A DNA stretch of 64,000 nt from UTCFX2 sp002050125 (GTDB taxonomy: Bacteria > Chloroflexota > Anaerolineae > Anaerolineales > UBA4823). Where the stretch lies: contig JAOSJQ010000001.1 in the NCBI GenBank assembly GCA_027494035.1, positions 682,001-746,000 of the forward strand, read 5' to 3'. A program made the position numbers and the translations under genes. Below, in pieces: positions 63,471 through 64,000 of this stretch; the first letter of the stretch is position 1, and every line of letters starts with the position of its first letter. A model generated the notes under the pieces. The model was not told the origin of the DNA and did not search any database. It saw nothing but the letters and a program-made list of their open reading frames with translations.

Positions 63471-64000
63471 ACCGCGCCTGCCAGATCCAGAGGCTTCTTC
63501 CGAAGCGTTAAAGCCTGTCAAGCCGAAAGCAAAGGGCAAGTCTCAGTTTGCCTCGCAGGCTCAGCGCCGCATTGAAGAGCTGTTTTCGGATTTAGAGGAA
63601 GAGATCATCGAGCCGGAAGCTGCGCCGAAGGTTCAGGTAGTTCGCGCGGCTGCCCCCACGCCTCAACCGGCGCGCGCAAAGCCGCCCAGACCGCCCGCCC
63701 AGAAGAAGCCAGCCCCACCCAGCGCGCCAACTCCCGAGGCGCCGGCTGAGCAGCCCATTGCGCCGCCGGAAGAACCGACCCTCGCCTCAGCCGAGCCAGC
63801 GCTGGAAGCGCCGCCGTTGGCGCCAGAAGCGCCCGAACCCGAAGCCTCCCCGGTGAGCGCCCCGCCGCCCCGTCCAGCCGCCACACCCGCCTTCACGCCG
63901 GCGGATTTCCCCGATCAACCGCAAGCCCAGCCTTATGAAGCCGAATCAGCGCCAGGCTTGACTGCGGACGCCGTCCGGCTGGAACTGCCCGAACTCAACC
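63460..64000 (+). CDS. Pro/Ala-rich protein after parA, cut by the window end
   Basis: A new frame starts at ATG 63460, overlapping the parA stop by 11 bases, and stays open to the end of the window (180 codons seen). The first 30 residues are basic and polar; a predicted helix follows (QFASQAQRRIEELFSDLEEEI). About 110 residues then consist mainly of Pro, Ala and Glu, a typical disordered linker. A folded domain may begin near TADAVRLELPEL. Coupling with parA suggests a partner or cargo adaptor (ParB-like in position, not in sequence). Function unknown. Confidence 0.75.
   Translation, partial: MSGEPRLPDPEASSEALKPVKPKAKGKSQFASQAQRRIEELFSDLEEEIIEPEAAPKVQVVRAAAPTPQPARAKPPRPPAQKKPAPPSAPTPEAPAEQPIAPPEEPTLASAEPALEAPPLAPEAPEPEASPVSAPPPRPAATPAFTPADFPDQPQAQPYEAESAPGLTADAVRLELPELN

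Overview
The window looks like chromosomal DNA of a Chloroflexota bacterium, most probably class Anaerolineae. This is inferred from gene content and protein style, not from a marker-gene search. Supporting signs are moderately high GC, an A-type RNase P RNA, a FadN-type fatty-acid oxidation protein, a PPi-type phosphofructokinase, a cell-cycle SEDS/penicillin-binding fusion, and long GAF-domain proteins in tandem. No insertion sequence, prophage, CRISPR array or plasmid hallmark was seen.

Layout. 1-3033: end of a hybrid histidine kinase, then a GAF/PAS sensor kinase. 3067-6720: an acyl-CoA mutase large subunit with isobutyryl-CoA-mutase-type residues, a PPi-dependent phosphofructokinase, a 49-residue Flp/Tad pilin and a small conserved protein. 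6745-18951, mostly minus strand: a LysM protein, then a fatty-acid oxidation block (SCP2 protein, thiolase, FadN, two acyl-CoA dehydrogenases, a beta-lactamase-fold hydrolase, and a TetR regulator with a palindromic operator). A lipoprotein and a CNNM/CorC protein interrupt this block. 19167-22579: a MATE-like membrane protein translationally coupled to a fused alpha-beta 2-oxoacid dehydrogenase E1. 22599-28861: an orphan amino-acid ABC ATPase, a YbaK deacylase, a two-component system beside a Met-rich secreted protein, and uvrB. 28924-36120: rnpB with a near-consensus promoter, DoxX, GNAT, a four-Cys protein, ftsK, an EamA transporter, superoxide dismutase and a ferredoxin. 36156-45498: lipoprotein, CDP-alcohol phosphotransferase, lgt, an ABC transporter whose permease carries a SpoIIM-like domain, asd, an HNH protein and tyrS. 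45565-50266: SEDS/PBP fusion, methylthioadenosine phosphorylase, two FHA proteins and tRNA-Gly(CCC), an arrangement reminiscent of actinobacterial fhaA-fhaB-rodA-pbpA clusters. 50360-64000: a CoA-binding protein, two stand-alone receivers, five tandem membrane-anchored GAF proteins without any output enzyme domain, a ParA ATPase and a Pro/Ala-rich protein cut by the window edge.

The best candidate for an undescribed system is the 50999-64000 locus. Its five proteins differ in input module (short two-TM plus HAMP, poly-TM, helical periplasmic domain, Cache-like domain, poly-TM). They share a cytoplasmic GAF architecture ending in the same truncated segment, their genes overlap or nearly touch, and they lead into a ParA-type ATPase and a partner gene.

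A caution applies throughout. Eight single-base frameshifts break seven otherwise intact conserved genes, including ftsK, and all lie at G or C runs. They look like sequencing or assembly indels rather than true decay. Several minus-strand genes and one plus-strand gene have a TATAAT box only 6-12 bases before the start codon, which suggests leaderless or very short-leader mRNAs.
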